Shown here piece by piece: positions 7,498-15,474 of a stretch of 17,886 nucleotides of DNA (the first letter of the stretch is position 1; every line of letters starts with the position of its first letter). Source of the DNA: Myxococcota bacterium (GTDB taxonomy: Bacteria > Myxococcota_A > UBA9160 > PR03); assembly GCA_025453505.1 (NCBI GenBank), contig JALOQG010000143.1:1-17886 (forward strand), written 5' to 3'. The notes under the pieces were generated by a model. The model searched no databases, had not been told where the DNA came from, and saw only the letters and a list, made by a program, of their open reading frames with translations. A program made the position numbers and the translations under genes.

Positions 7498-8370
7498 ATG
7501 TACGATCGACTCCGCTCCATCGCCCCGCTGCGCTTCGCCTCCGCGATCGCGCTGCTGGCCTCCCTCGTACTCCTGCGGCCGCTCCCGTGCGCTGCGATCG
7601 AAGTGGACTCGCCCGACGACCTCGCACTCGCCGATTTCTGGGTCTACGTCGAGGGCACCGGCGGCGCATTCGCGCGAGTCGAGGCGCGCGACACCGAGCC
7701 CGTCTCGATCGACATCCAGGACCCCGTCGTGGACGGCGTGATGCTCGAGGGCCACCTGCTCTTGAGCGCCGAGGCCCTGCCCACGGGTCCGGCGACGAAG
7801 GTGAACGCCGTGCTGTCCTCCGACGCGAGCGGCGCGATCGACGCCGACCTCGACCTCGCGTCGCTGCTCACCTTCGACCTCGCGGTGTTGAGCGCGACGG
7901 CGAGCACGGCCATTGTCGGGATCGTCGGCAGCGGTCTCGGCGGCGCCGCGGGGTACCAGGGCGACGGCTTCACCGGAAGCATGTCGTTGAGCTCCGCCTA
8001 CGTCACGCTCTACGAAACCAACGCCACCGGCGGCTTCGGTCCCATCGTCCGCACGTGGTACGTCCCGGGCAACTTCAGCACCACGCCCATCACGGGCGAT
8101 TTCCCGCTGGCCACCAACCAGCTCTACCGGATCAACGTGCGCTCGCTGGCCAGCATCGACATCCAGACACCCGCGACGTTCAACCAGTACGCCTACATGT
8201 TCGTGGATCCACAGCTGAGCCTGATCGAGCCGGAGGCGGATGCCGAGCTGGTCGTCTCCCCGAATCTCCCGGAGGCGCTCCCCGAGCCGGGCTCGGCGCT
8301 GCTCGGAGGGGCCGCGATCTTCGCCACTCGCGCGCTCGCGCGACGCCGGACGCGGGCTGCGGCGGCGTGA
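7498..8370 (+). CDS. Exported PEP-CTERM-type protein of unknown function
   Basis: A 290-residue secreted protein. The N-terminus (MYDRLRSI, then a hydrophobic run to about residue 30 ending LPCAA) is a Sec signal peptide with likely cleavage after CAA. The mature part is rich in Gly, Ser, Thr and beta-strand-like alternation, with low Cys and Lys, and I recognise no enzymatic motif. The C-terminus LPEPGSALLGG, a short hydrophobic segment, then ARRR is the tripartite layout of PEP-CTERM sorting signals, which are processed by exosortase during export to the outer surface or matrix; no exosortase gene is visible here. The start is ambiguous: the ATG at 7480 adds six residues, while the one at 7498 has GGAG and GGAGG upstream, at short and long spacing, and leaves a cleaner signal peptide. 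It converges on hpnH with 30 bp between. Confidence 0.7.
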   Translation: MYDRLRSIAPLRFASAIALLASLVLLRPLPCAAIEVDSPDDLALADFWVYVEGTGGAFARVEARDTEPVSIDIQDPVVDGVMLEGHLLLSAEALPTGPATKVNAVLSSDASGAIDADLDLASLLTFDLAVLSATASTAIVGIVGSGLGGAAGYQGDGFTGSMSLSSAYVTLYETNATGGFGPIVRTWYVPGNFSTTPITGDFPLATNQLYRINVRSLASIDIQTPATFNQYAYMFVDPQLSLIEPEADAELVVSPNLPEALPEPGSALLGGAAIFATRALARRRTRAAAA

Positions 8371-8400
8371 CGAGCGGCACCAGCTGCGCGGTGGCGGCGA

Positions 8401-9783
8401 TCAGCCGGCGGCCGTGACCGCGGCGCCCTTCTCCTGCGACGCCTTCCAGGTCGCGAAGCTCTGCCCCGCCGCAGTGTCGCGGCCGGTGAGCGCGATCTCG
8501 CGAACGCGCTGCGTCGGGACGTCGTGCAGCGCGGTGCTGCCCTTCGTCCACAGCCGCAGGGCGTCCGGGCCGACGTTCGCGACGTAGCCTTCGACGGTCG
8601 CGCCGTCGTCGAGCGTCAGCGTCACGTCGCCGCGGTACTCGAACGCGACGCGCAGCGCCTCCGGGCTCGCCGGCGCCGACCAGCCGCGCGTCGGCTCGGC
8701 TTCGGCCGCCGGCGCGACGCGCAGCGGCGTCTGCTTCGGGACGACGGCAGGCGCCGGCGCGCGCGGACCGAAGAGCGTCGCGCGCGCCATCGCGACGAGG
8801 CCGCGCCACGAGGAGAACGCGTCGTCCACGGCGCTGGCCTCGAAGCCGCTGTGCACCATGCAGTTCTGGCACTTCGGGTTGCCGCTGGCGTGGCCATAGC
8901 GCTCCCACTGCGTCGCCTCGAGCAGCTCGCGATGCGAGTCGGCGTAGCCGTCCTGCAGCAGATAGCAGGGCTTCTGCCAGCCGAAGACGCCGTAGCTCGG
9001 CATCGCCCACGGCGTGCACTCGTATTCGCGCTCGCCGAGCAGGAACTCGAGGAAGAGCGGCGACTGGTTGAAGCGCCACCGCTTCCGGCCCGCGCCGCCC
9101 GCCGCGAAGATGCGGCGGAAGAGCTGCACGGTGCGATCGCGCGCGAGGAAGTGCTCCTGGTCGGGCGCCTTGTCGTACTGGTAGCCCGGCGAGACCATCA
9201 TGCCCTCGACGCCCATCTGCATCGCGGCGTCGAAGAAGGCGGCGGTGCGCGCCGGATCGGCGCCTTCGAAGAGCGTCGTGTTCGTCGTCACGCGGAAGCC
9301 GCGCGCGACGGCCGCGCGAATGCCTGCGACCGCCTTCTCGAAGGTGCCTGCGCGGCACACCGAGTGATCGTGTTCCTGTGCGAGCCCGTCGAGGTGCACG
9401 CTGAAGGAGAGATACTTGCTCGGCGTGAAGAGCGGCAGCTTCTCCTCGAGCAGCAGCGCGTTGGTGCACAGGTAGATGTACTTCCGGCGCGCGACGAGCT
9501 CCTCGACGAGGCGCTGGATGTCGGGGTGCAGCAGCGGCTCGCCGCCCGGAATGCTCACCATCGGCGTCCCGCACTCGTCCACCGCGCGCAGGCACTCCTC
9601 GACCGAGAGCTGCGACTTCAGCACGTTCGACGGGTACTGGATCTTGCCGCAGCCCGCGCACGCGAGATTGCAGCGGTAGAGCGGCTCGAGCATCAGCACG
9701 AGCGGGTAGCGCTTGCGGCCCGCGAGCTTCTGGCGGATCACGTAGCTCGCGACGGTGTACATCTGCGAAATGGGAACCGGCAT
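8401..9783 (-). CDS. hpnH: Hopanoid biosynthesis radical SAM protein HpnH (adenosylhopane synthase) with C-terminal extra domain
   Basis: The 460-residue product has an N-terminal HpnH core (about 1-340) that joins a 5'-deoxyadenosyl radical to diploptene, giving adenosylhopane, the first extended hopanoid. The [4Fe-4S] motif CX3CX2C is at C38, C42, C45 (RCNLACAGCGK). The SAM-binding GGEP is at 80-83, and VHLDGL at 129-134. FNQSPLFLEFLLG (238-250) and CQNCMVHSGFEAS (305-317) are family hallmarks. After an Ala/Pro-rich linker (~340-374) comes a separate domain at about 375-452 with RGDVTLTLDDGATVEGYV, VPTQRVREIALTGRDTAAG and a terminal aromatic helix. This is not part of the usual HpnH of ~330-380 residues. 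The ATG has GAGG 7 nt upstream, and the gene starts 9 bp after the hpnG stop. It appears to be the last gene of the operon. Confidence 0.95.
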   Translation of the reverse strand: MPVPISQMYTVASYVIRQKLAGRKRYPLVLMLEPLYRCNLACAGCGKIQYPSNVLKSQLSVEECLRAVDECGTPMVSIPGGEPLLHPDIQRLVEELVARRKYIYLCTNALLLEEKLPLFTPSKYLSFSVHLDGLAQEHDHSVCRAGTFEKAVAGIRAAVARGFRVTTNTTLFEGADPARTAAFFDAAMQMGVEGMMVSPGYQYDKAPDQEHFLARDRTVQLFRRIFAAGGAGRKRWRFNQSPLFLEFLLGEREYECTPWAMPSYGVFGWQKPCYLLQDGYADSHRELLEATQWERYGHASGNPKCQNCMVHSGFEASAVDDAFSSWRGLVAMARATLFGPRAPAPAVVPKQTPLRVAPAAEAEPTRGWSAPASPEALRVAFEYRGDVTLTLDDGATVEGYVANVGPDALRLWTKGSTALHDVPTQRVREIALTGRDTAAGQSFATWKASQEKGAAVTAAG

Positions 9784-9792
9784 CGAGAACCT

Positions 9793-10419
9793 CTACCCCC
9801 GTTGCGCGGCGCAGGCGGCCGCGGAATGCGAAACGTCCCCGGCCCAGTCGGCCAGCGCGGGCGCCGCGGCGCGCAGTGCGCGCAAGGCGACGAACCCGCT
9901 CTTCACGATCCCCGGGCTCCACAGCTCGTGTCCCGGGCCGTCCGACACGACGCGCAGCACCACGAGCGGGCGGTCGCCCGCACCGGCCGCGAGCCACGCG
10001 GACTCCATGTCCACGGCGCGCGCGCCGTGCGCGCGCAGCGCGGCGCGGTCGTAGCCGCGCACCAGCCGCTCGACGCCGATCAGCGCCCCCGTTTGCGCTG
10101 CGATGCCGCACGCGGCGAGCGCGGCCCGCAGCGGCGCGGCGTCGATGCGGCGCACCAGCGAGCCGTCCGGCGCGAGCAGCGCGTCGGCGACGAACACGTC
10201 GCCGGGCGCGAGCGAGGCGTCGAGCGCGCCGCACACACCCGCGATCGCGAGCGCGGGCGCCGCGTCGGCCGCGAGCCTCTGCGCCGCGCGACGCGAGCGC
10301 GCCGGTCCCATGCCGGTGCGCACGACGCGCAAGCGGGCGTCGCCGCGTCGCAGCGCGAGCGCCTCGATGCGCAGGGGCGCCGCCACCAGCGGCGCCATGG
10401 CGCTCGCACCTGGATTCAT
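9793..10419 (-). CDS. hpnG: Hopanoid-associated nucleoside phosphorylase HpnG
   Basis: A 208-residue member of the PNP/UDP phosphorylase family. In hopanoid clusters this enzyme removes adenine from adenosylhopane to give (phospho)ribosylhopane, the step after HpnH. Family features visible are the glycine-rich AIAGVCGALD (59-67), GDVFVADALL (73-82), the ribose-binding signature VDMESAWLA (136-144) with M138-E139, and RVVSDGPG (156-163) with the base-contacting Asp at 160. The N-terminus is short, and a later start at residue 8 (MAPLVAA) is possible. The ATG at 10419 shares ATGA with the TGA stop of the squalene-hopene cyclase gene, so translation is probably coupled. The position between shc and hpnH is the usual hopanoid operon arrangement and supports the assignment more strongly than the sequence alone. 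Confidence 0.88.
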   Translation of the reverse strand: MNPGASAMAPLVAAPLRIEALALRRGDARLRVVRTGMGPARSRRAAQRLAADAAPALAIAGVCGALDASLAPGDVFVADALLAPDGSLVRRIDAAPLRAALAACGIAAQTGALIGVERLVRGYDRAALRAHGARAVDMESAWLAAGAGDRPLVVLRVVSDGPGHELWSPGIVKSGFVALRALRAAAPALADWAGDVSHSAAACAAQRG

Positions 10420-12230
10420 CCGCTGCTCCGGACGTAGCGGCCGAGCGCCATCGTCGGGAAGGTCTGCCGGTACAGGTGGTAGCGGAGATAGAAATCGCCC
10501 GGGAAGCCGGTGCCGGTGAACTCCGGCTCGTCCCACGAGCCGTCCTCGTTCTGTGTCTTCACCAGCCACGCGACACCGCGCGCGACCGCTTTCGATCGCG
10601 GATCCGCTTCGAGCAGCGCGAGCAACGCCCACGCCGTCTGCGAAGCGGTCGACGTGCCGCGGCCGCGCCACGCCGCCTCTTCGTACGAGCGCAGATCTTC
10701 GCCCCAGCCGCCGTCCTCGTTCTGGCGCGTCTCGAGCCAGCGCACCGCGCGCTGGATCGCCGGATGCGTCGGAGCGATGCCCGCCCGCACGAGGCCCGGC
10801 ACCGCGGCGCCGGTGCCGTAGACGTAGTTGGCGCCCCAGCGTCCGAACCACGAGCCGTCAGGCTCCTGCTGGCGCAGCAGCCACTCGCACGCGGCGCGCG
10901 TGCGCGGATCGTCGGCGAGGCCCTCCTCGGCGAGCATCTCGATCACGTGGCCCGTCACGTCGGCGCTCGGCGGATCGATCACCTCGCCGAAGTCGCAGAA
11001 CGGCAGCTCGCCGCAGAGCGCGCGCGTGTTGTCGACGTCGAACGCGGCGAAGCCGCCGTCCTTGCACTGCATGCCGAAGACCCAGTCGATCGCGCGGCGG
11101 ATCGACGGCTCGACGGCGCCCTCGCTCGCGCGCAGCGCCATCACCACCTCGGCGGTGTCGTCGATGTCGGGATAGTTGTCGTTCTCGAACTCGAAGGCCC
11201 AGCCGCTCGGCTCGAGGTTCGGGCGTCGCACCGCCCAGTCGCCGCGCACGCGCACCTCCTGACCGACCAGCCACGCGGCGCCGCGCCGCATCACCGGGTG
11301 ATCGGACGCGACGCCCGCGTCGCGCAGGCCGACCATCGCGAGCGCGGTGTCCCACACCGGCGACTGACAGGCTTCGAAGCGGCGCACGTCGCCGTCGACG
11401 ACCGCGTAGGTGTCGAGCGCGTCGATCGCCTTCGCGAGCAGCGGATGATCGAGCGAGTAGCCCATCAGGTGCAGCGCGAGGATCGAGTAGACCCACGGCG
11501 GCTGGATGCCGCCCCAGCAGCCGTCGGCCTCCTGGCGGCGCACGATCCACTCTGCGCAGAGCGCGCGCGCCTGTTCGCGCAGCGGCCCGATCGGGTGCTT
11601 CTCGTAGAAGTGCAGCGCGCGGTCGAGCGCGTGGAAGCGACCGGCCCAGTCGCGCCAGCCCGGGACGCCCTTCTCGACGCGGCCCGTCTTCAGCTCGGCG
11701 AGATCGAACGGCAGCGGCCAGCTCGCGAAGTCGTAGATGTTGAGCGGGAACCACGACGGCAGCAGGATCACTTCCGGCGGCAGCGCGGGCAGATCGTCCC
11801 ACGACCACTGGCCGACCATCGCGAGCCAGATGCGCGTGAACACGCGCGACTCTTCGATGCCGCCCGCCTTGCGCACGAACTCCGCCGCGGCGCGCATGTG
11901 CGGCGCGTCGCCCGGATCGCCCGCGAGACGCAGCGCGACGTACGCCTCGATCGTCGCAGACAGGTCCGACGGCCCGCCGTGGAAGATGTTCCAGGTGCCG
12001 TCCGCGCCCTGCTTCGAGCGGATCCAGCGCGCGGTCGCCTGCAGCACGTCGTGCTTCTGGATGCCGAGGAAGTGCCGCAGCAGCAGGTCCTCGGCCTCCA
12101 TGGTGACGTTGGTCTCGAGCTCGGCCTTCCACCAGCCGTCTGCGTGCTGGATGCCGAACAGGAAATCGCGCGAGCGCGCGAGTGCCTGTGCGGCGGCGGA
12201 CGGGGACGGCGTTGCGATCTGGACCGACAT
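10416..12230 (-). CDS. shc: Squalene-hopene cyclase with a short internal gap after the active-site Trp
   Basis: This 604-residue class II triterpene cyclase converts squalene to hopene or hopanol at the membrane. The protonating motif is D355-I-D357-D358-T-A. QW repeats run throughout: QHADGWW, QGADGTW, QEADGCWGG, QCKDGGF, QEPDGSWFGRWG, QNEDGGWGED, QNEDGSWDEP. GIQPPWVYS (241-249) and the C-terminal GTGFPGDFYLRYHLYR are standard. At residues 165-179 the text reads IYDFASW followed directly by PLPFDLAE. In SHCs I recall, including Alicyclobacillus, about 18 residues (SWAR-T-V-PLSIV---PV) lie between the Trp and PLP, so this copy seems to carry an in-frame deletion at W171/P172 (DNA 11717/11718). 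Length is below the usual 630-720. The start directly abuts the polyprenyl synthase stop and has GGGAG upstream. Confidence 0.94.
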   Translation of the reverse strand: MSVQIATPSPSAAAQALARSRDFLFGIQHADGWWKAELETNVTMEAEDLLLRHFLGIQKHDVLQATARWIRSKQGADGTWNIFHGGPSDLSATIEAYVALRLAGDPGDAPHMRAAAEFVRKAGGIEESRVFTRIWLAMVGQWSWDDLPALPPEVILLPSWFPLNIYDFASWPLPFDLAELKTGRVEKGVPGWRDWAGRFHALDRALHFYEKHPIGPLREQARALCAEWIVRRQEADGCWGGIQPPWVYSILALHLMGYSLDHPLLAKAIDALDTYAVVDGDVRRFEACQSPVWDTALAMVGLRDAGVASDHPVMRRGAAWLVGQEVRVRGDWAVRRPNLEPSGWAFEFENDNYPDIDDTAEVVMALRASEGAVEPSIRRAIDWVFGMQCKDGGFAAFDVDNTRALCGELPFCDFGEVIDPPSADVTGHVIEMLAEEGLADDPRTRAACEWLLRQQEPDGSWFGRWGANYVYGTGAAVPGLVRAGIAPTHPAIQRAVRWLETRQNEDGGWGEDLRSYEEAAWRGRGTSTASQTAWALLALLEADPRSKAVARGVAWLVKTQNEDGSWDEPEFTGTGFPGDFYLRYHLYRQTFPTMALGRYVRSSG

Positions 12231-13256
12231 CTAGAACTCCCTCTCGACCACGAAGCGGGTCAACTCCGAAAGCTCGTCGCGCGCGGCGGCGGCGATCGGC
12301 GCGCGCGCGAGCGCGCGCCGGGCGGCGGCGATCTGGCGGGCGGCCTCGTCGCGCGTGCGCTGCTCGGCGCCGCAGGCGTCGAGCAGCGCGACGCCCTCCG
12401 CCAGCGACGTCTCGTCGCCGAGCGCCGCGGGATCCTCGAGCAGCGCGCGCAGCGCGCGCGCTGCGTCGTCGCTTTCGTTCAGCGCGAACACGATCGGCAG
12501 CGACGACTTCCGCTGTCGCAGGTCGCTCGCGACCGGCTTGCCGGTGCGCTCGGGGCGCCCCCAGATGCCGAGCCAGTCGTCGACCGCCTGGAACGCGAGT
12601 CCGAGCGCGGCGCCGTACGCGTGCAGATCGCGAACCGCGGCTTCGGGACCGCCGGCCGCGAGCGCGCCGATCGACGCCGCGCAGGCCAGCAGCGCGCCGG
12701 TCTTCTGGCCCGCCATCTCGAGATAGCGCTCGAGCGACACGTCGAAGCGTCCCTCGAACGACAGATCGAGCACTTGGCCGGCGATGACTTCGGCGGCGGC
12801 CTCGTTCAACGCGAGCGCCGCCGCCGCGCGTGCGTCGCCCGCGTCTTCGAGCAGCAGCCGCTGCGCGAGCAGCACCAGCGCGTCGCCCCCGCAGATCGCC
12901 GGCCCGACGCCGAACACCGTCCACGCCGTCGGGCGATGGCGCCGCTCGCGATCGCCGTCCATCACGTCGTCGTGCAGCAGCGTGAAGTCGTGGATGATCT
13001 CGACGGCCGCAGCGGCCGCGCTCGCGCGTTCCGCAGGCGCGCCGACCGCTTCGGCCGACAGCATCGCGAGCGTCGGCCGCAGCATCTTGCCCGCGGCGCC
13101 GCGCTGCGGCTGGCCCGCCGCGTCCACCCAGCCCCAGTGATACTCGACGATGTGTCGCAGCTCCGGCGAGAGCGTCGCGGACGCCGCGGCGAGCACCGGC
13201 GTCACCAGCTCGCGCGCCCGCGCGAGCGACTTCGGCGCGGCGTTCGCGGCCGTCAC
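12231..13256 (-). CDS. Polyprenyl diphosphate synthase (short-chain, supplies FPP)
   Basis: A 341-residue trans-isoprenyl diphosphate synthase of the all-alpha fold. The first aspartate-rich motif is in FTLLHDDVMDGDRERRHRPT and the second, shortened as DDWLGIWG, is in the later helix. The GAAGKMLRPTLA block binds diphosphate, and TGKPVASDLRQRKSSLPIVFAL is typical. An aromatic Phe at position -5 before DDVMD suggests a short product (FPP or GGPP); FPP would fit the downstream squalene pathway. The GTG start at 13256 overlaps the hpnE stop as GTGA. An alternative reading extending further upstream would overlap hpnE entirely and is rejected. Polyprenyl synthases of this kind occur in several hopanoid clusters, where they are thought to make the FPP consumed by HpnD. 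Confidence 0.92.
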   Translation of the reverse strand: MTAANAAPKSLARARELVTPVLAAASATLSPELRHIVEYHWGWVDAAGQPQRGAAGKMLRPTLAMLSAEAVGAPAERASAAAAAVEIIHDFTLLHDDVMDGDRERRHRPTAWTVFGVGPAICGGDALVLLAQRLLLEDAGDARAAAALALNEAAAEVIAGQVLDLSFEGRFDVSLERYLEMAGQKTGALLACAASIGALAAGGPEAAVRDLHAYGAALGLAFQAVDDWLGIWGRPERTGKPVASDLRQRKSSLPIVFALNESDDAARALRALLEDPAALGDETSLAEGVALLDACGAEQRTRDEAARQIAAARRALARAPIAAAARDELSELTRFVVEREF

Positions 13257-14605
13257 GCCGGCTCCCCGGGCAGCGAGCGCGTGACGCCCGCCGCGACGAG
13301 CACGGCGCGCGCGGCGGCCGCGCCGCTGCGCACGGCGCCCTCCATCGTCGCGGGCCAGCCCGTCTGCGTCCACGCGCCCGCGACGGCGAGACGCGGCAAT
13401 CGCGTTCGGGCGGGCGGCCGCAACCGCGCGGTGCCGGGCACGCCGCGGAAGGTCGCCTCGCGTTCGACGGTGACGAAGCAGTCGCGCACCGCAACGCCGC
13501 GCGCGCCGGGCAGCAGCGCCTCGAACGCGGGCAGGAACACCGCGCGCAGCTCCTCCGCCGAGCGGCCGACCCATGCGTCGGCCGCCGAGAGCGACACGGC
13601 GAGGTACTGGCCGCTCGCGAGACCCGATGCCTCGCTGCGGTCGAAGATCCACTGCAGCGGCGTGCCGATCCCGGCGAGGAACGGCCGTTCCATCACGCGC
13701 CGCTCGAATACGACGTGCAGGTTCACGATCGGCGCGGCGCCGAGCCCGGCGAGCGAGGCCGCGTCGATGCCGGCCTCGGGCGGAAGCAGTCCCGCCGCGT
13801 CGCCCGGCGGTGTCGCGAGGATCACGGCGTCGGCGGCGACGCGCTCGCCGTCCACGCACACGACCGCGTCCGACTCGCCGATCTGGAGCTGCTGCACCTT
13901 CGCGCGCAATGCGATGTGCGCGCCGGCCTTCTCGAGCACGACGGTCGCCGGATCCGCGTGCACGCGCTGGAGCGGAACGTTCGCGTAGCCGAGGTCCGCG
14001 CCGTCGGGCTCGGTGAGGAGACCCGTCTGGAACACCTTCGCCGCGAGCGCGAGCGACGCCTCGCGTGCGGGCAGATTGACGGTCGGCCGCACGAAGAGAT
14101 CCCAGAAGCCGTCGATCGCGGCGTCGCTCTCGCCCTGCGCGGCGAGCCAGTCGCCGAAGCGCTGCCCGTCGAGCGCGGGATCCGCGAGATCGAGCGCCCC
14201 GAGCCGCCGCGCGGTGAGACCGGCGCGCACGCGCCCCGCGAGCGGCAACCACGGAAAGCGCAGCAGCGTCGGCGCGAGGTGCGCCGGCACCGGGAACGGA
14301 TGGCGGCGGATCCACGCGACGCGGCCGTCGGGCGCGCCGACCGGAATCGCCAGCCGCGGCTGCAGCGTGACGCGATCCGCCGCGCCGATGCGAGCGAGGA
14401 AGGCGCGGTACGCGGTGCAACAGCGCAGGAAGACGTGCTGGCCGTTGTCGATCTCGAGTCCGCGGTGCTGCGTGGACCACGTGGCGCCGCCGAGCCGCAC
14501 GCGCGACTCGAAGAGCGACACGCGCGCGCCCGCGTCCGCGCACGCGACGGCCGCCGCGAGGCCCGCCAGTCCGCCGCCGACGATCGCGACGTGCGGCGCC
14601 CTCAC
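13253..14605 (-). CDS. hpnE: Hydroxysqualene dehydroxylase HpnE (FAD-dependent)
   Basis: A 450-residue flavoprotein of the phytoene desaturase/amine oxidase superfamily. In the HpnCDE route it reduces hydroxysqualene to squalene. The dinucleotide-binding VAIVGGGLAGLAAA begins at about residue 6, followed by the acidic strand end SLFE, then RLGGATW. NGQHVFLRCC is the family's substrate-side motif. The C-terminal FAD motif AGAWTQTGWPATMEGAVRSG is typical of HpnE. I chose the GTG at 14605, which overlaps the hpnC stop as GTGA; an ATG 13 codons upstream is possible but would overlap hpnC by 43 bp. With hpnC and hpnD in the same operon, squalene synthesis here uses the three-enzyme route, not a single eukaryote-like squalene synthase. 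Confidence 0.94.
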   Translation of the reverse strand: MRAPHVAIVGGGLAGLAAAVACADAGARVSLFESRVRLGGATWSTQHRGLEIDNGQHVFLRCCTAYRAFLARIGAADRVTLQPRLAIPVGAPDGRVAWIRRHPFPVPAHLAPTLLRFPWLPLAGRVRAGLTARRLGALDLADPALDGQRFGDWLAAQGESDAAIDGFWDLFVRPTVNLPAREASLALAAKVFQTGLLTEPDGADLGYANVPLQRVHADPATVVLEKAGAHIALRAKVQQLQIGESDAVVCVDGERVAADAVILATPPGDAAGLLPPEAGIDAASLAGLGAAPIVNLHVVFERRVMERPFLAGIGTPLQWIFDRSEASGLASGQYLAVSLSAADAWVGRSAEELRAVFLPAFEALLPGARGVAVRDCFVTVEREATFRGVPGTARLRPPARTRLPRLAVAGAWTQTGWPATMEGAVRSGAAAARAVLVAAGVTRSLPGEPA

Positions 14606-15474
14606 GCCGCCCTCCACGCGCGCCCGAGCAGGCGCGCCCACCACGCGACGAGATTCCAGCGGCGCGCGCGCAGCGTGGACGACGTCACGTCGAAGTCCGC
14701 GCGCGCGATCGCGTCGCAGGTCGCGTGTCCGCCCGCCGCGAAGCCCGCGACCGCAACCCGTGCGAGACCGCGCAGCTCGGCGAGCAGCGGCTCGCCCTGC
14801 ACGAGCAGCATGCGCGCACGCTCGATCTGCAGCGCGACGACGCCGCGCAGGGCGGGAGACGCCGGCGCCTTCGTCAGCTCGGCCTCGGAGCAGCCGAACC
14901 GCTCGAGGTCCTCGTGCGGCAGATAGATCCGGCCGCGCGCGCAGTCCTCCGCGACGTCCTGGCAGTGCTCGATCACCTGCAGCGCCGAGCAGATCGAATC
15001 CGAGAGCGCGTCGCGCTGCGGTGTCGAAGCGTCGAAGACGCCGAGCACGAGGCGGCCGACGGGGTTCGCCGAGAGGGCGCAGTAGGCGAGCAGAGCGTCC
15101 CAGGTGCGCGTGCGCGACACGCGCTGGTCGAGCCGGTTCGCCTCGATCAGGTCGAGGAACGGCTTGCGCGGCAGACCGTGGGCGAGCAGCGTCGGCGTCA
15201 GGGCGCGCAGCAGCGGGTGTTCGGCGCGGCCCTCGAAGGCGCGCGCGAGATCACACTCGACGGCGTCGAGCGCTGCGATCCGATCGCCAGGCGCCTCGTC
15301 GCCGATGTCGTCCACGAGCCGAGCGAAGCCGTAGAGGGCCATCAGGTCGCGGCGCAGCGCGCGCGGCAGCAGCCGCAGCGCGACCGGGAAGTTCTCGGTG
15401 CGCGCCTGCGCGAGCACGGCGTCGGACGCCGGGACCGCCGTCCAGGGCGCTGCGACTTGCTCGACCTCGTTCAC
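14602..15474 (-). CDS. hpnC: Hydroxysqualene synthase HpnC
   Basis: A 290-residue member of the squalene/phytoene synthase family, closest in pattern to HpnC, which converts presqualene diphosphate to hydroxysqualene. ENFPVALRLLPRALRRDLMA (27-46) is an HpnC-type lead-in. The first acidic motif is D55-D56-I-G-D59 in LYGFARLVDDIGDE, and the second is QDVAED (172-177) followed by GRIYLPHEDLERFG. ANRLDQRVSRTRTWD and YCALSANPVGRLVLG are also family hallmarks. The residue between EH and QDVAED is Cys instead of the common Trp. The GTG start at 15474 overlaps the TetR stop as GTGA, and its own stop overlaps the hpnE start the same way, so the three genes should be translated from one message. It is a paralogue of the hpnD gene at the right edge. 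Confidence 0.92.
   Translation of the reverse strand: MNEVEQVAAPWTAVPASDAVLAQARTENFPVALRLLPRALRRDLMALYGFARLVDDIGDEAPGDRIAALDAVECDLARAFEGRAEHPLLRALTPTLLAHGLPRKPFLDLIEANRLDQRVSRTRTWDALLAYCALSANPVGRLVLGVFDASTPQRDALSDSICSALQVIEHCQDVAEDCARGRIYLPHEDLERFGCSEAELTKAPASPALRGVVALQIERARMLLVQGEPLLAELRGLARVAVAGFAAGGHATCDAIARADFDVTSSTLRARRWNLVAWWARLLGRAWRAA

Noticed and set aside
8371..8400. Bidirectional terminator between the exported-protein gene and hpnH
   Set aside because: Only a weak 4-bp CACC/GGTG pairing is visible and there are no T-runs in either direction.
9876..13988. Very long (about 1370 codons) open frame on the + strand opposite the hopanoid genes
   Set aside because: It lies antisense to shc, the polyprenyl synthase, hpnG and hpnE, all of which have clear family motifs. 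The translation is Arg/Ala-rich and low in complexity, the usual effect of high-GC codon bias on the opposite strand.
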